Below, in pieces: positions 8,208 to 16,482 of a DNA stretch of 64,000 nt. Both the position numbers and the translations under genes were made by a program. Source of the stretch: Opitutaceae bacterium (lineage in GTDB: Bacteria > Verrucomicrobiota > Verrucomicrobiia > Opitutales > Opitutaceae); contig JADJZJ010000023.1 of NCBI GenBank assembly GCA_016715765.1, forward strand, positions 3,661 to 67,660, given 5' to 3'. Within the stretch, counting starts at the first letter, position 1, and every line of letters begins with the position of its first letter. The notes below the pieces were generated by a model. That model was given only the letters and a program-made list of their open reading frames with translations. It was not told where the DNA came from and did not search any database.

Positions 8208-9791
8208 TCACGCCTTTGTCTTCGCCGCCGCCGCCAACGCCACCGCCACCGCCGTCGCCCCCGGGTCCTGCACACCAGTCAAGTTCTGCGCGTTCACATA
8301 CGACGCCCGGCCGGCCCCGGCCTTCTGCATCGCCGCGGTGCGGACCGCGCCGGCGTGGGCCTCCGCGGCCGCCGCCTTGAGCCCGCCGGTCCCAAGGGCC
8401 GCGATCGCCGGTGCGAGCGCGTCAATCATCGTGCGGTCGCCGGGTCCGGCCCCGCCGTAGGATTGCATGCGCTCCAACCCCGTGGCCAGGGCCTGGGGCA
8501 ACGCAACCTTCCGCCCCAGTGCAGTGCCGGTCGCCGTGAAAAAGATCGAGAGCAGCACGCCGCTGGACGCGCCCATCATCCGGCCCAGCCGGTCGCCGAG
8601 GGCGAGGCAGAGCTGGTCCGCTTCGGCCAGCGGGAGTTCGTTCCGTTCCATCGCCGCGAGCACGGCGCGCGCGGCCGTGGCGAAGGTCGAACCGGTGTCG
8701 CCGTCGCCGATCTGCCGGTCGAGGGTGTTGAGCGCCGCCTCGTTTTCAATCAATGCGCCGCACATCGCCGCAATCAGTCCGCGCACCGCCGGCGCTTCGG
8801 AACCCGTGAACGTCCTGGTCGCAATCGCCGGCAGCGGCTGCAGCACCACTGGCGAAACGCGCCTGGCGCCGGGCCAGCTGGGCGTCTGCACGTCGCTGAG
8901 CAGGGCCTCCCGCCGCGCCGCATTCAGCGGGAGGAGCGAGAGCGAAATCCCCTGCATGTCCAGGGCCGTCATCAATTCTCCCGGACCCACGAGCAATTCG
9001 ACCTGCGCCCCGAGGGCCGATCCGATCAGCTCCTTCACGACAATGTTCATCTCGAGCGGCGTGGTGCCGCCGAGGTTGTTCACCAGCACCGCCAGTGGCT
9101 CGGCCGACCGCAGGTGCGGCCGCAATTCCTGCACCATCGTGGCCACCAGATCCCGGGCCGGGGTGGCCGCGATCACCCGCGCGCCGGGTTCGCCGTGGAT
9201 GCCGAGGCCGAGTTCCGCCTGTCCTGGCGCGATGCGAAGATTGGGTGCCTCGCCGGATCGCGTGCACGTCGTGAAGGCCAGTCCGAGCGTGACCACGGCG
9301 CGGGCGGTGTCCGCCGCCGCCGCTTTCACCTCGGTGAGCGTGCCCTGCCGCGCCGCCACATGGCCGGCCACCTTGTGCACCAGCAGGGTTCCGGCGACGC
9401 CGCGCGGCTGCGGCGCATTGGCAATCGCGATGTCGTCCGCCACGAAGACCAGCTCAACCTTGTAACCCATCTGCCGCGCGCGTTCGGCCGCGAGGCCGAA
9501 GTTCAGCCGGTCGCCGGTGTAGTTCTTCACGATCAGCAGGCAGCCCGGTTCGCCGGTCACGGCGCAGATGGCGCTCAGCACGGCGTCCACGCTCGGCGAC
9601 GCAAAGATCTCGCCGCTCACGACCGCGGTCAGCATGCCCTCCCCGATGAAGCCGGCATGGCTCGGCTCGTGCCCCGCCCCGCCGCCCGTGATGAGGGCCA
9701 CGCGGGTTTTGTCCCAGTCCTGCCGGAGAATCACCTTGGTGGTGCCTCCGGCGCCAGCGGCCGGGACGCTCTCAAACGGCCAGGCCGGCAC
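8208..9791 (-). CDS. dhaK: ATP-dependent dihydroxyacetone kinase (DhaK-DhaL fusion), damaged 5' end
   Basis: The 527-residue product fuses the substrate-binding DhaK domain (to about residue 300) with an ATP-binding DhaL domain (from about residue 325). DhaK shows GGGAGHEPSHAGF and the covalent-substrate His in ELGLGIHGEPG. DhaL shows LDRQIGDGDTGSTFA and GDRTMIDAL. It would phosphorylate dihydroxyacetone or a similar short-chain ketose in the cytoplasm. The only in-frame start is a GTG at 9791, close behind a stop at 9804-9806; about 20 N-terminal residues usual in this family are absent. A plausible piece of them (GLKTVIAESIDRTFLMS) is readable at about 9800-9855 in another frame, suggesting a frameshift. 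The body is intact, so activity cannot be excluded. Confidence 0.88.
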   Translation of the reverse strand: MPAWPFESVPAAGAGGTTKVILRQDWDKTRVALITGGGAGHEPSHAGFIGEGMLTAVVSGEIFASPSVDAVLSAICAVTGEPGCLLIVKNYTGDRLNFGLAAERARQMGYKVELVFVADDIAIANAPQPRGVAGTLLVHKVAGHVAARQGTLTEVKAAAADTARAVVTLGLAFTTCTRSGEAPNLRIAPGQAELGLGIHGEPGARVIAATPARDLVATMVQELRPHLRSAEPLAVLVNNLGGTTPLEMNIVVKELIGSALGAQVELLVGPGELMTALDMQGISLSLLPLNAARREALLSDVQTPSWPGARRVSPVVLQPLPAIATRTFTGSEAPAVRGLIAAMCGALIENEAALNTLDRQIGDGDTGSTFATAARAVLAAMERNELPLAEADQLCLALGDRLGRMMGASSGVLLSIFFTATGTALGRKVALPQALATGLERMQSYGGAGPGDRTMIDALAPAIAALGTGGLKAAAAEAHAGAVRTAAMQKAGAGRASYVNAQNLTGVQDPGATAVAVALAAAAKTKA

Positions 9792-9954
9792 GGCGCTCGC
9801 AGCTCATCAGGAAAGTCCTATCAATGGACTCGGCGATGACCGTCTTCAATCCACTGGTCTTCCGCAGTTGATGAAGTGCCACTCAGGCCCCTGATACGCG
9901 TATGGATCTTCCCGTCAGGAAGACAAACGGAGCAGAAAACGTTCCTGGGCAATC

Positions 9955-10917
9955 TCACCAGGCGTAGCCTTCGGGTGACGGGCGATGGCCGGGGAAAATC
10001 ACGTCCAGTGCCTGCAGGGTCTCCGGGGTCAGCTTGATTTCCAAGGCGCGCAACGCGCCGTCGAGCTGCGCCTGCGTGCGCGGTCCGATGATGGGGGCGG
10101 TCACCACGGGATTGTGCAACAGCCACGCGAGCGCGACGTCGGCCGGCTGCTCGCCGAGTTGGCGGCACAGTTTTTCCCATGGCTCCAGTTTCGCCCGGTG
10201 CGTCTCGATCTGCGGCGCAATCTTCGCGCGCCGGCCGACGGCCGGTCCGTCGAGGACGCCGCCCAGCAGGCCGCCGCCAAGCGGGCTCCACGGGATGAGC
10301 CCGAGGCCGTAGGCCTCACAGGCAGGGATGAGGTCACGTTCCACGGTGCGGGCGTTGAGATTGTAGAGGCTTTGCTCGGAAACCAGGCCGAGGAAATTGC
10401 GCCGGCGCGCGGCCTCGTTCGCCTGCGCGATGTGCCAGCCGGCGAAATTCGACGAGCCGATGTAGACGACCTTGCCCTGTTGCACCAGCAGCTCCATCGC
10501 CTGCCAGATCTCCTCCCACGGGGCCTCGCGCCAGATGTGATGCATCTGATAGAGGTCCAGATAGTCGGTCTGCAGCCGGCGCAGGCTCGCCTCGCACGCG
10601 TGCCGGATGTGCAGGGCCGAGAGGCGCGACTGGTTCGGCCAGTCGCCCATGTCGCCGTAAACCTTGGTCGCGAGGACGACCTTGGCCCGCCGGCCGCCAC
10701 CCTGGGCGAAATAGCGGCCGATGATCTGCTCGGTGATCCCCTCGCCTTTCTTGCCGCCGTAGCCGTTGGCGGTGTCCCAGAAATTGATCCCGAGCTCCAG
10801 CGCACGGTCCATGATGGCAAAGGCCTCGGGTTCGGTGGTCTGGGGACCAAAATTCATCGTGCCGAGACACAGTTGGCTGACCTTCAATCCGGTACGGCCG
10901 AGGTTTTTGTATTTCAT
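9955..10917 (-). CDS. Aldo/keto reductase
   Basis: The 320-residue protein starts at the ATG at 10917 (MKYKNLGRTGLKVSQLCLGT), the conserved family N-terminus. The catalytic tetrad is visible: Asp and Tyr in FWDTANGYGG, Lys in LATKVYG and His in YQMHHI. An NADP-binding region GPRTQAQLDGAL is near the C-terminus. It is an oxidoreductase of the (beta/alpha)8 superfamily, acting on a carbonyl or sugar substrate that cannot be predicted. It lies upstream of the dihydroxyacetone kinase on the same strand with a 163-bp gap. A second member of the family lies at 41.8 kb. Confidence 0.93.
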   Translation of the reverse strand: MKYKNLGRTGLKVSQLCLGTMNFGPQTTEPEAFAIMDRALELGINFWDTANGYGGKKGEGITEQIIGRYFAQGGGRRAKVVLATKVYGDMGDWPNQSRLSALHIRHACEASLRRLQTDYLDLYQMHHIWREAPWEEIWQAMELLVQQGKVVYIGSSNFAGWHIAQANEAARRRNFLGLVSEQSLYNLNARTVERDLIPACEAYGLGLIPWSPLGGGLLGGVLDGPAVGRRAKIAPQIETHRAKLEPWEKLCRQLGEQPADVALAWLLHNPVVTAPIIGPRTQAQLDGALRALEIKLTPETLQALDVIFPGHRPSPEGYAW

Positions 10918-10956
10918 GGGGAAAAGTGAGGGAAATTTACTGAACCGGAGTAATTC

Positions 10957-11211
10957 ATGAGAGAACCACAGATTGACACAGATGAACACGGATAAGAACG
11001 GAAGGGTGACGACGGAGTGACTCCTAATTCCTGTTTGTCATTCTGAGCTTAGCGAAGAATCCAGTGGGAGTGAGTCAGGACCTCGATGTCACTAACTGGA
11101 TTCTTCACTTCGTTCAGAATGACAAGGGAGAGGCAGGGTTTAGCAGACACGCCATAAATTTCATTCTCTTTCTCCATCTGTGTTTATCTGTGTTCATCTG
11201 TGGTTGAACGG
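10957..11211. repeat. Nested inverted repeats in the 10918-11223 gap
   Basis: The outer pair is 'gaaccacagattgacacaga' (about 10970-10990) against 'tctgtgttcatctgtggttg' (about 11188-11207). The inner pair is 31 bp, at 11035-11065 and 11095-11125 (27 of 31 bases matched), built on 'gtcattctga' and 'gaagaatccagt'. Both pairs lie between two genes on the same strand. The 'aaccaca' motif is related to the units at 12.6, 17.7, 41.7 and 60.3 kb. No gene is seen here. Confidence 0.85.
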
Positions 11212-11223
11212 TATGAGGTCCGA

Positions 11224-12549
11224 TTACGCCGGCCAGTCCGTGCGGTCGTAGAGTTCGACCCCGGCCGCGCCCGGATAGGCCGGCGGAGTGTACACGGAAT
11301 TGCTGATCCGGGAGGCGGGCGGAAATCCCCCGCCCTCTTCCGCGAAAAACAGGCCGCCCTCCTGCACGAATTTCTCCACCGCGGGATGCACCCGCGGTCG
11401 TCCGCCGGCCGAGGCGCCGCAGGGCCGCGCGCTGAGGCCGAGCTTGGCCGTCAGTCCGCCTTCGCTGTGCCGCAGCCACGCGAGTTTTTCGGTGCTGGTA
11501 AACCGGGTCACCGCGTCCGGGCGCCAAGCCAGCGGCGCCGCCTGCCGGGCGGCAAGGGCGGCGATCCAGTTGCGCCACATGAAATCGAGGGTCAAGCGAC
11601 CCAGCGCATCATGGAAGTACCCGCCGCCCACATCGCTGTGGCAGCCCGGGAACCACACTTCCTTCGCATTGGGGCGGAGGGAATCCTGCAGGAGCGAAGG
11701 CGCGTAGAGTTTCCGCTCCTCGTCGAGCGCGACGCAGTGCACGACGTGGCCGACGGCCGCATCAGGTTCCAACTCGGCCGGTTTCACGCCCAGCGAAGTC
11801 GCCACCGTGTCCCAGACGCCGATGAAGGCGAGGTCGAGCCGGTCGCCGGCGAGGAGCGTCCGCGACTTGTGGGTGTAGAGTCCCCACACTTCGAGGCGGC
11901 TGTCACCGCTGTTGCGCACCCGCTGGCGGCGGCTTTCCACCATCACGCTGTCCTGCAGGCCGCGTTTCCGCAGGTCGCGGGCGAAGAGCCGGGCGGAAGC
12001 GGCGCCGCGGCTGAAACCGAGGATGGAGATGCGGTCGCCGCGACGGTAATGCTGCAGGAACGCGAGATAGGCGTTGGACCGGATGGACTTCTCCTCGGCG
12101 GCCGTGGCGCCCTCCGTGATTTTGTTGATCACGTCGTTCTCGTCGTCGTTGCCCACGCCGCGGAAATAGTGCGTCAGCTGCCCGGGCCCGTCGGCCGCCA
12201 GCGCGTGCATCGTCTTGGCGACATTCGTGATGATCGGCGCGTAAGCGCGCGCCGGATCGGTGCGACTCACCCAGAGCTTGCGCTCCTGGTCCCAGAAGAA
12301 ATCCGCGGGGTTCGGCCCGGTCTCGTCATTCCAGGTCCCGTCGAAAAGAAAAACATGATGCCGGCCCCCGGAGGGCGAATTCCAGTCCGCGGCACAAGTT
12401 ACGGTCGAACGCGTGACGTCGCGCGGCTTGCTCGGCACGGTGCGGTTCGGGGGCATGGCGTTAAACAATGCGAGCCCTTCGGCACCGGGCCAGCCTGGAA
12501 TTAATACCGAAGAGCCTCGGACCAAATACTGCAGGTTATCACTGACCAT
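11224..12549 (-). CDS. DUF2235-domain hydrolase (T6SS lipase-like alpha/beta hydrolase)
   Basis: The protein has 441 residues. After about 65 poorly conserved residues it shows the three DUF2235 hallmarks: FLFDGTWNDETG, the nucleophile elbow GFSRGAASAR (Ser) and PGCHSDVGGGYF. This domain is found in Tle1-type phospholipase effectors and in other cytosolic or secreted hydrolases. No VgrG, PAAR or immunity gene is adjacent, and no signal peptide is present, so a secretion-system role is not supported here. It is the last gene of a minus-strand run after the enolase-like gene, separated from it by a palindromic repeat. Confidence 0.82.
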   Translation of the reverse strand: MVSDNLQYLVRGSSVLIPGWPGAEGLALFNAMPPNRTVPSKPRDVTRSTVTCAADWNSPSGGRHHVFLFDGTWNDETGPNPADFFWDQERKLWVSRTDPARAYAPIITNVAKTMHALAADGPGQLTHYFRGVGNDDENDVINKITEGATAAEEKSIRSNAYLAFLQHYRRGDRISILGFSRGAASARLFARDLRKRGLQDSVMVESRRQRVRNSGDSRLEVWGLYTHKSRTLLAGDRLDLAFIGVWDTVATSLGVKPAELEPDAAVGHVVHCVALDEERKLYAPSLLQDSLRPNAKEVWFPGCHSDVGGGYFHDALGRLTLDFMWRNWIAALAARQAAPLAWRPDAVTRFTSTEKLAWLRHSEGGLTAKLGLSARPCGASAGGRPRVHPAVEKFVQEGGLFFAEEGGGFPPASRISNSVYTPPAYPGAAGVELYDRTDWPA

Positions 12550-12560
12550 CCGATCCTGGA

Positions 12561-12670
12561 TTTAACCACAAAGAACACAAAGGGTCGGACTGCAGGTCGG
12601 CTCGCGCGCGCGCCTATAGGCGCCTTGGACGTCTCATCTGCGTCAGGACTTTGTGTTCTTTGTGGTAAAA
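12561..12670. repeat. Inverted repeat, 'ttaaccacaaagaacacaaag' family
   Basis: A left arm at 12561-12582 and a right arm at 12649-12670 are near-perfect reverse complements of about 21 bp, enclosing a GC-rich loop. It lies between the enolase-like gene and the DUF2235 gene. Relatives are at 17723-17807, 41649-41760 and 60228-60403. Confidence 0.88.
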
Positions 12671-12681
12671 TTCAGCTCCAA

Positions 12682-13947
12682 TCACCCTGCCAGCGGCAAG
12701 GCCGTCTCGGCCTCGATTGCGAGGAGGCGGTTGTATTTCGCCAACCGCTCGGACTGCGTGATCGATCCCACCTTGATGAAATCCGCGCCCCACCCCACGG
12801 CGAGGTCGGCCAGCCAGTCGTCCTCAGTCTCGCCGCTGCGCGCGCTCACCACGACCTTCCAGCCGGCTTCGCGGGCCAGGGCGGCGGCCTGCGCGGCACC
12901 CGTCAGCGTGCCGACCTGGTTGACCTTGAGCAGCAGCGCATTGGCCGCCCCCGCGGCGATGGCCCGGCGGATGCGCTCGGGTTGGGTGCAGAGAAAATCG
13001 TCACCCAACGTGAGGCTGTGTCCGGCGAGTCGCGTCCGCAGCGCCGGCCAGTTCGCCCAATCCTCCTCGGCCAGGCCGTCCTCCACGCTCACCAGCGGGT
13101 AGCGCCGCACCCAATCCGCGATTTGGTCGATCATCCCCGCGGAAGTCAGGGGCTTCCCGCCCAGGTGATAAAGACCGTCCCGTTGGAAATGCGACGACGC
13201 CACGTCCACCGCCAGCGCCATGCCGGTGCCCACCTTGTAACCGGCAGCGGCGATCGCCTCCACGGCATCCGCGAGCATCGCCTCCGCATTCGGAAAATCC
13301 GGGGCCAGGCCGCCCTCGTCGGCGCGCAGCAGACGCTGGCCGTATTTCCTGAGGATCAGATCGGCGGCGCATTGATAAACCGCGACCACGGCCGCCAGGC
13401 CCTCGTCGGTGTTTTGCACCGCCACGGGCGCGAGCAGCACATCCTGCAACGCGGCCTGCTCGCCGGCATGCTTGCCGCCGCTGAACAGGTTCACGGTGAG
13501 CCGGGGCAGCGTGCGCAGCGGCAGCCCGGCGAGATCGGCAAAATGCCGGTAGAGCGGCACCCCGCGCTGCGCCGCGACGGCGCGGGCGAAGGCAAGCGAG
13601 GCCGCGAGCACGGCGTTGGCGCCAAGCCGGCCGAGGTTCGGCGTGCCATCGAGCAGTTGCAGCACGCCATCAAACTCGGCCTGCGTCGCAAACGTCCGGC
13701 CACGCACTCCGTCGTGCAGTACGGTGTTCACATTGGCCACCGCGCGGCGGCAGCCCAGGCCCCGGTAGCGTGACGGCTCGCCGTCGCGCAACTCGCAGGC
13801 TTCCGCCCGGCCCGTGGAGGCGCCGGAAGGCACGGAGGCCGCGCCCCTCGCGCCGGAGGCGAGCCGGCATTCAGCCCAGACCGTCGGCCGGCCGCGGCTG
13901 TCGAGGATTTCGCGGGCGTGGAGGCGGTCGATGGCAAAGGTATTCAT
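12682..13947 (-). CDS. Divergent enolase-family protein (enolase-like, altered active site)
   Basis: The 421-residue protein starts at the ATG at 13947, whose sequence overlaps the kinase stop as ATGA, implying coupled translation. It is full length for enolase and keeps EILDSRGRPTV, SGASTGRAEA, ADEGG, VSVEDGLAEEDW, LGDDFLCT, LLKVNQVGTLTG and FIKVGSI, so the magnesium ligands and the general base Lys are present. Two residues differ from all classical enolases: the His of S-H-R-S-G-E-T-E-D is Ala (VSARSGETED), and the Glu of Q-E-F-M is Asp (LQDVLLAP). Housekeeping enolase is therefore doubtful. With the adjacent kinase and LarA homologue, it may remove water or phosphate from a different phospho-hydroxyacid. 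That substrate is inferred, not known. Confidence 0.85.
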   Translation of the reverse strand: MNTFAIDRLHAREILDSRGRPTVWAECRLASGARGAASVPSGASTGRAEACELRDGEPSRYRGLGCRRAVANVNTVLHDGVRGRTFATQAEFDGVLQLLDGTPNLGRLGANAVLAASLAFARAVAAQRGVPLYRHFADLAGLPLRTLPRLTVNLFSGGKHAGEQAALQDVLLAPVAVQNTDEGLAAVVAVYQCAADLILRKYGQRLLRADEGGLAPDFPNAEAMLADAVEAIAAAGYKVGTGMALAVDVASSHFQRDGLYHLGGKPLTSAGMIDQIADWVRRYPLVSVEDGLAEEDWANWPALRTRLAGHSLTLGDDFLCTQPERIRRAIAAGAANALLLKVNQVGTLTGAAQAAALAREAGWKVVVSARSGETEDDWLADLAVGWGADFIKVGSITQSERLAKYNRLLAIEAETALPLAG

Positions 13948-15083
13948 GCGGGGGCGCGGGTCATGATTTCGATCAGGGCCTCCACGGCAAGCGGAGGCGA
14001 AGCCAATTGCGCGAGCACGGCGGCCCGCTGCGCGGCCTTTTCGGCCGGGGTCAGGTATTCGAGCGGCGAACGGCCCTCCACCCGCGCGAGCAGACACCCC
14101 AGGGCGTGACGCACGGCACGCGGGGCCAGCCCGGGAAAAAGTCCCCGGGTTTCCGCGCCATACGCGGCCCAGAATTCGTTCGCCGCCTGCGCGAAGGCCG
14201 CGCGATGCGCCGGCAGATGCCGGGCCTTGGCGAGCAGGTGCGTCAGGGCAAAACCCAGGTCAAAGCCGGGATCGCCCCAATGCACGACCTCGTGGTCGAG
14301 CAGCACGAGACGGCCGTCGCTCACCAAAATGTTCTTCGGTGAAAAATCCCCATGCACCAGCGTCTCGCGGTGCGCCAGCGTGTCGGCGATCAGGCGTTGG
14401 TAAAAATCGCCCGCCGCCGGCACATTGGCCGCCGCCGTGCGGTAGTAGGCTTCCAGGCGCAATTGGTCGAAAAACGTGAGGTCGCCGAACTCCGACCGCA
14501 GTGCCTCAGCCTGTTCAGATGCCCGCCGGTGAATGGTGCCGAGCAAACGGCCGAATTGCCGGGCATGGTCCGACTCCGGTCCGTGCGCCAGCAGGCACGT
14601 CTTCCAATTCAGGTGCGGCGCGGGCACCGCGGTCATCGCCAGCACGTGGGCCGCAAAGTCCTCGAACACGAAGTCCACGGTCGCACCGGGCGGGGCCAGC
14701 CGGGCGAGCCAGCGCAGTCCGGCCGCCTCGCGGTGGATGCGCACCGGGTCGCTGAACCAGTCGGCGCGCACGCGCAGCCGTTCCAGCGCCTGCTTCAGGA
14801 CCCAGGCCCGGCCGTCGGAGAGTTGCACGAGCACCGTGCGGCACGACACCCCGCCCGCGAGCACCTGGCTCGTGACCTCCGTGCCGGGTTCGATGCGTCC
14901 GGTGCGGCGCAGGTAGTCGCGGAGACGGTCCGCGTTCTCGATATCGTGGTCAGTGTCGGGATTCTGCGGCGGGGCACGTCGGAGGTCTCCGACCTGCGTC
15001 CGGGAGCAGCCACGGCTGAGCGAGTGGGACAGCCACTCATCACGAACCGGCACGGACCAAGGTCCGGCCCTACATCGAACCAC
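13944..15083 (-). CDS. Phosphotransferase-family (APH/methylthioribose kinase-like) small-molecule kinase, start uncertain
   Basis: The catalytic core is clear. The loop VHGDFSPKNILV has the catalytic Asp, and VLLDHEVVHWGDPGFDLG has the metal-binding Asp; SQVLAGGVSCRTVLVQL is the nucleotide loop. The family phosphorylates hydroxyls of small molecules such as aminoglycosides, choline, homoserine or methylthioribose. The first 50 or so residues from the GTG at 15083 are encoded by DNA that elsewhere is intergenic repeat ('tagggccggaccttggtcc'). Conservation appears to begin at about 14942 (ENADRLRDYLRRTGRI) with no ATG there, so the true start may be an upstream GTG (15053 or 15083) or may have been displaced by repeat insertion. 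It lies between the LarA homologue and the enolase-like gene. Confidence 0.82.
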   Translation of the reverse strand: MVRCRAGPWSVPVRDEWLSHSLSRGCSRTQVGDLRRAPPQNPDTDHDIENADRLRDYLRRTGRIEPGTEVTSQVLAGGVSCRTVLVQLSDGRAWVLKQALERLRVRADWFSDPVRIHREAAGLRWLARLAPPGATVDFVFEDFAAHVLAMTAVPAPHLNWKTCLLAHGPESDHARQFGRLLGTIHRRASEQAEALRSEFGDLTFFDQLRLEAYYRTAAANVPAAGDFYQRLIADTLAHRETLVHGDFSPKNILVSDGRLVLLDHEVVHWGDPGFDLGFALTHLLAKARHLPAHRAAFAQAANEFWAAYGAETRGLFPGLAPRAVRHALGCLLARVEGRSPLEYLTPAEKAAQRAAVLAQLASPPLAVEALIEIMTRAPA

Positions 15084-15087
15084 GTGC

Positions 15088-16356
15088 TCATGCGGCGATG
15101 TACGGAATGGTCAGCGGTCCCCAAGGCAGCGCGGCGATGCGGACCCCGGGGCCGATGCGCGCCGCCTCCGCCCGCACGGTCGCGGCGATATCCGGACAGG
15201 GTTCAAGCAACGCCGCGCGCACCAGGTCCTCCGACATGGCGCTGTGCAACAGGACGCGGGCCCGCGACTGGATCAGCGCCTGGATGTGGGCCTGCCATTG
15301 CTCGGGCCACTCGAAGCCGGGCGAAGAGATGCGGGCGAGCAGTTCCGCCGGCGACGCGGCGCTGCGCAAAAGTTTATCGCACGGGCTGCCCAGCGGCATG
15401 CCCTCGCGGCATTCGGCGGCGAGGACGATCATGCCGCCCGGCTTGATGATGACGGCGGCGGCGCTCATGCCCTTGACGCCCTGATAGAGGTTCATGTCGA
15501 GCGGATAGCCGCTGTTGGTCGTCACCACGATGTCGTAGGGTGCATCCACCGGCGACATCGCCGATTTGCGCACGAACTCGCGGCCCTGCCGGTGGGCGGC
15601 CGGCAGATCGCCCGCGAACCAGCCGGTGATGTGCTTCTCCTCGTTGAGGCTGACGTTCAGCAGGAAACTCGGCCCCACCCGCAGGGCGATTTCGAGCATC
15701 TCGTCCCAGATGGGATTGCCCTCGTTGATGCCAAAGGTGGCGCGCGGGCTGCCGATGTTCGCCGCGCCGTGATTGCTGATGATGGTCTTCAGTCCGGCGA
15801 CGCCCGGCATGAGCGCCTTCGGGCCGCCGCTGAAGCCGGCAAAGAAATGCGGCTCGATGAAACCCGTGAGGATGCGCACGTCAGCCTCGGCCGCATGGCG
15901 GTTGATGAGGGCCGGCGCGCCGGTGCGCGTGGTGCCGAATTGGACCATGTCGGCTTCATGCTCGCAGTAGTGGTTCAACACCCGGTAACGCGCGGTGATG
16001 GACCGGCCCAACATGACGTCGAGTTCCTCCGGCGTGTTCGGCCGGTGGGTGCCGGTGGAGTTCAGCAGCACGATCTGTTCATCGCGCACCCCGTGGGCGT
16101 GCAGGTAGTCGAGCAGCCACGGCAAAATGCGCGCATTGGGCATCGCGCGGGTGATGTCCGGAAAGATGATGCAAACCTTCGCCCCGGGCTTCAGCGACTC
16201 GCGCAGCGGGGCGCAGCCAATGGGGGCCTCCAGCGCGGCCAGGAGCGCGGCGCGCTCGTCCGGCAGACCCGGCTGCGGCCGCGGACGCAGCACCGTGGTG
16301 TGGTCGGGCAATTCGACCTCAAGATGACCCTGGCCGTAGGCGAGCGGTACTTTCAT
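15088..16356 (-). CDS. LarA-family nickel-pincer hydroxyacid racemase/epimerase
   Basis: The 422-residue protein is full length for lactate racemase LarA. Residues known to bind the nickel pincer cofactor or substrate are all present: Asp and Arg in FPDITRAMPN, His in STGTHRPNTPEE, Lys in FSGGPKALMPG, a second His in ISNHG, and Gln and Lys in LYQGVKGMS. The superfamily racemises or epimerises 2-hydroxyacids such as lactate, malate or aldonates. The cofactor-making genes larB, larC and larE are not in the window. The next gene is a kinase and then an enolase-like protein, which suggests the hydroxyacid is phosphorylated and processed; that reading is an inference. Specificity cannot be read from the sequence. 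Confidence 0.9.
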   Translation of the reverse strand: MKVPLAYGQGHLEVELPDHTTVLRPRPQPGLPDERAALLAALEAPIGCAPLRESLKPGAKVCIIFPDITRAMPNARILPWLLDYLHAHGVRDEQIVLLNSTGTHRPNTPEELDVMLGRSITARYRVLNHYCEHEADMVQFGTTRTGAPALINRHAAEADVRILTGFIEPHFFAGFSGGPKALMPGVAGLKTIISNHGAANIGSPRATFGINEGNPIWDEMLEIALRVGPSFLLNVSLNEEKHITGWFAGDLPAAHRQGREFVRKSAMSPVDAPYDIVVTTNSGYPLDMNLYQGVKGMSAAAVIIKPGGMIVLAAECREGMPLGSPCDKLLRSAASPAELLARISSPGFEWPEQWQAHIQALIQSRARVLLHSAMSEDLVRAALLEPCPDIAATVRAEAARIGPGVRIAALPWGPLTIPYIAA

Positions 16357-16482
16357 CGCGACGAATCAACGGCGGGCACGGCAGGAGTTCAAGCGCCGGG
16401 ATGGTGGCAAAGAGGACATGGGTGACAGGTGGCACTCCGAAGATCACGCCTTCCTCAACGCATTCCGAGGTGGATGTTTGCT

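Noticed and set aside
11224..12549. DUF2235 protein as part of a type VI secretion effector cassette
   Set aside because: No VgrG, PAAR, Hcp or immunity gene is adjacent, and no secretion signal is visible.
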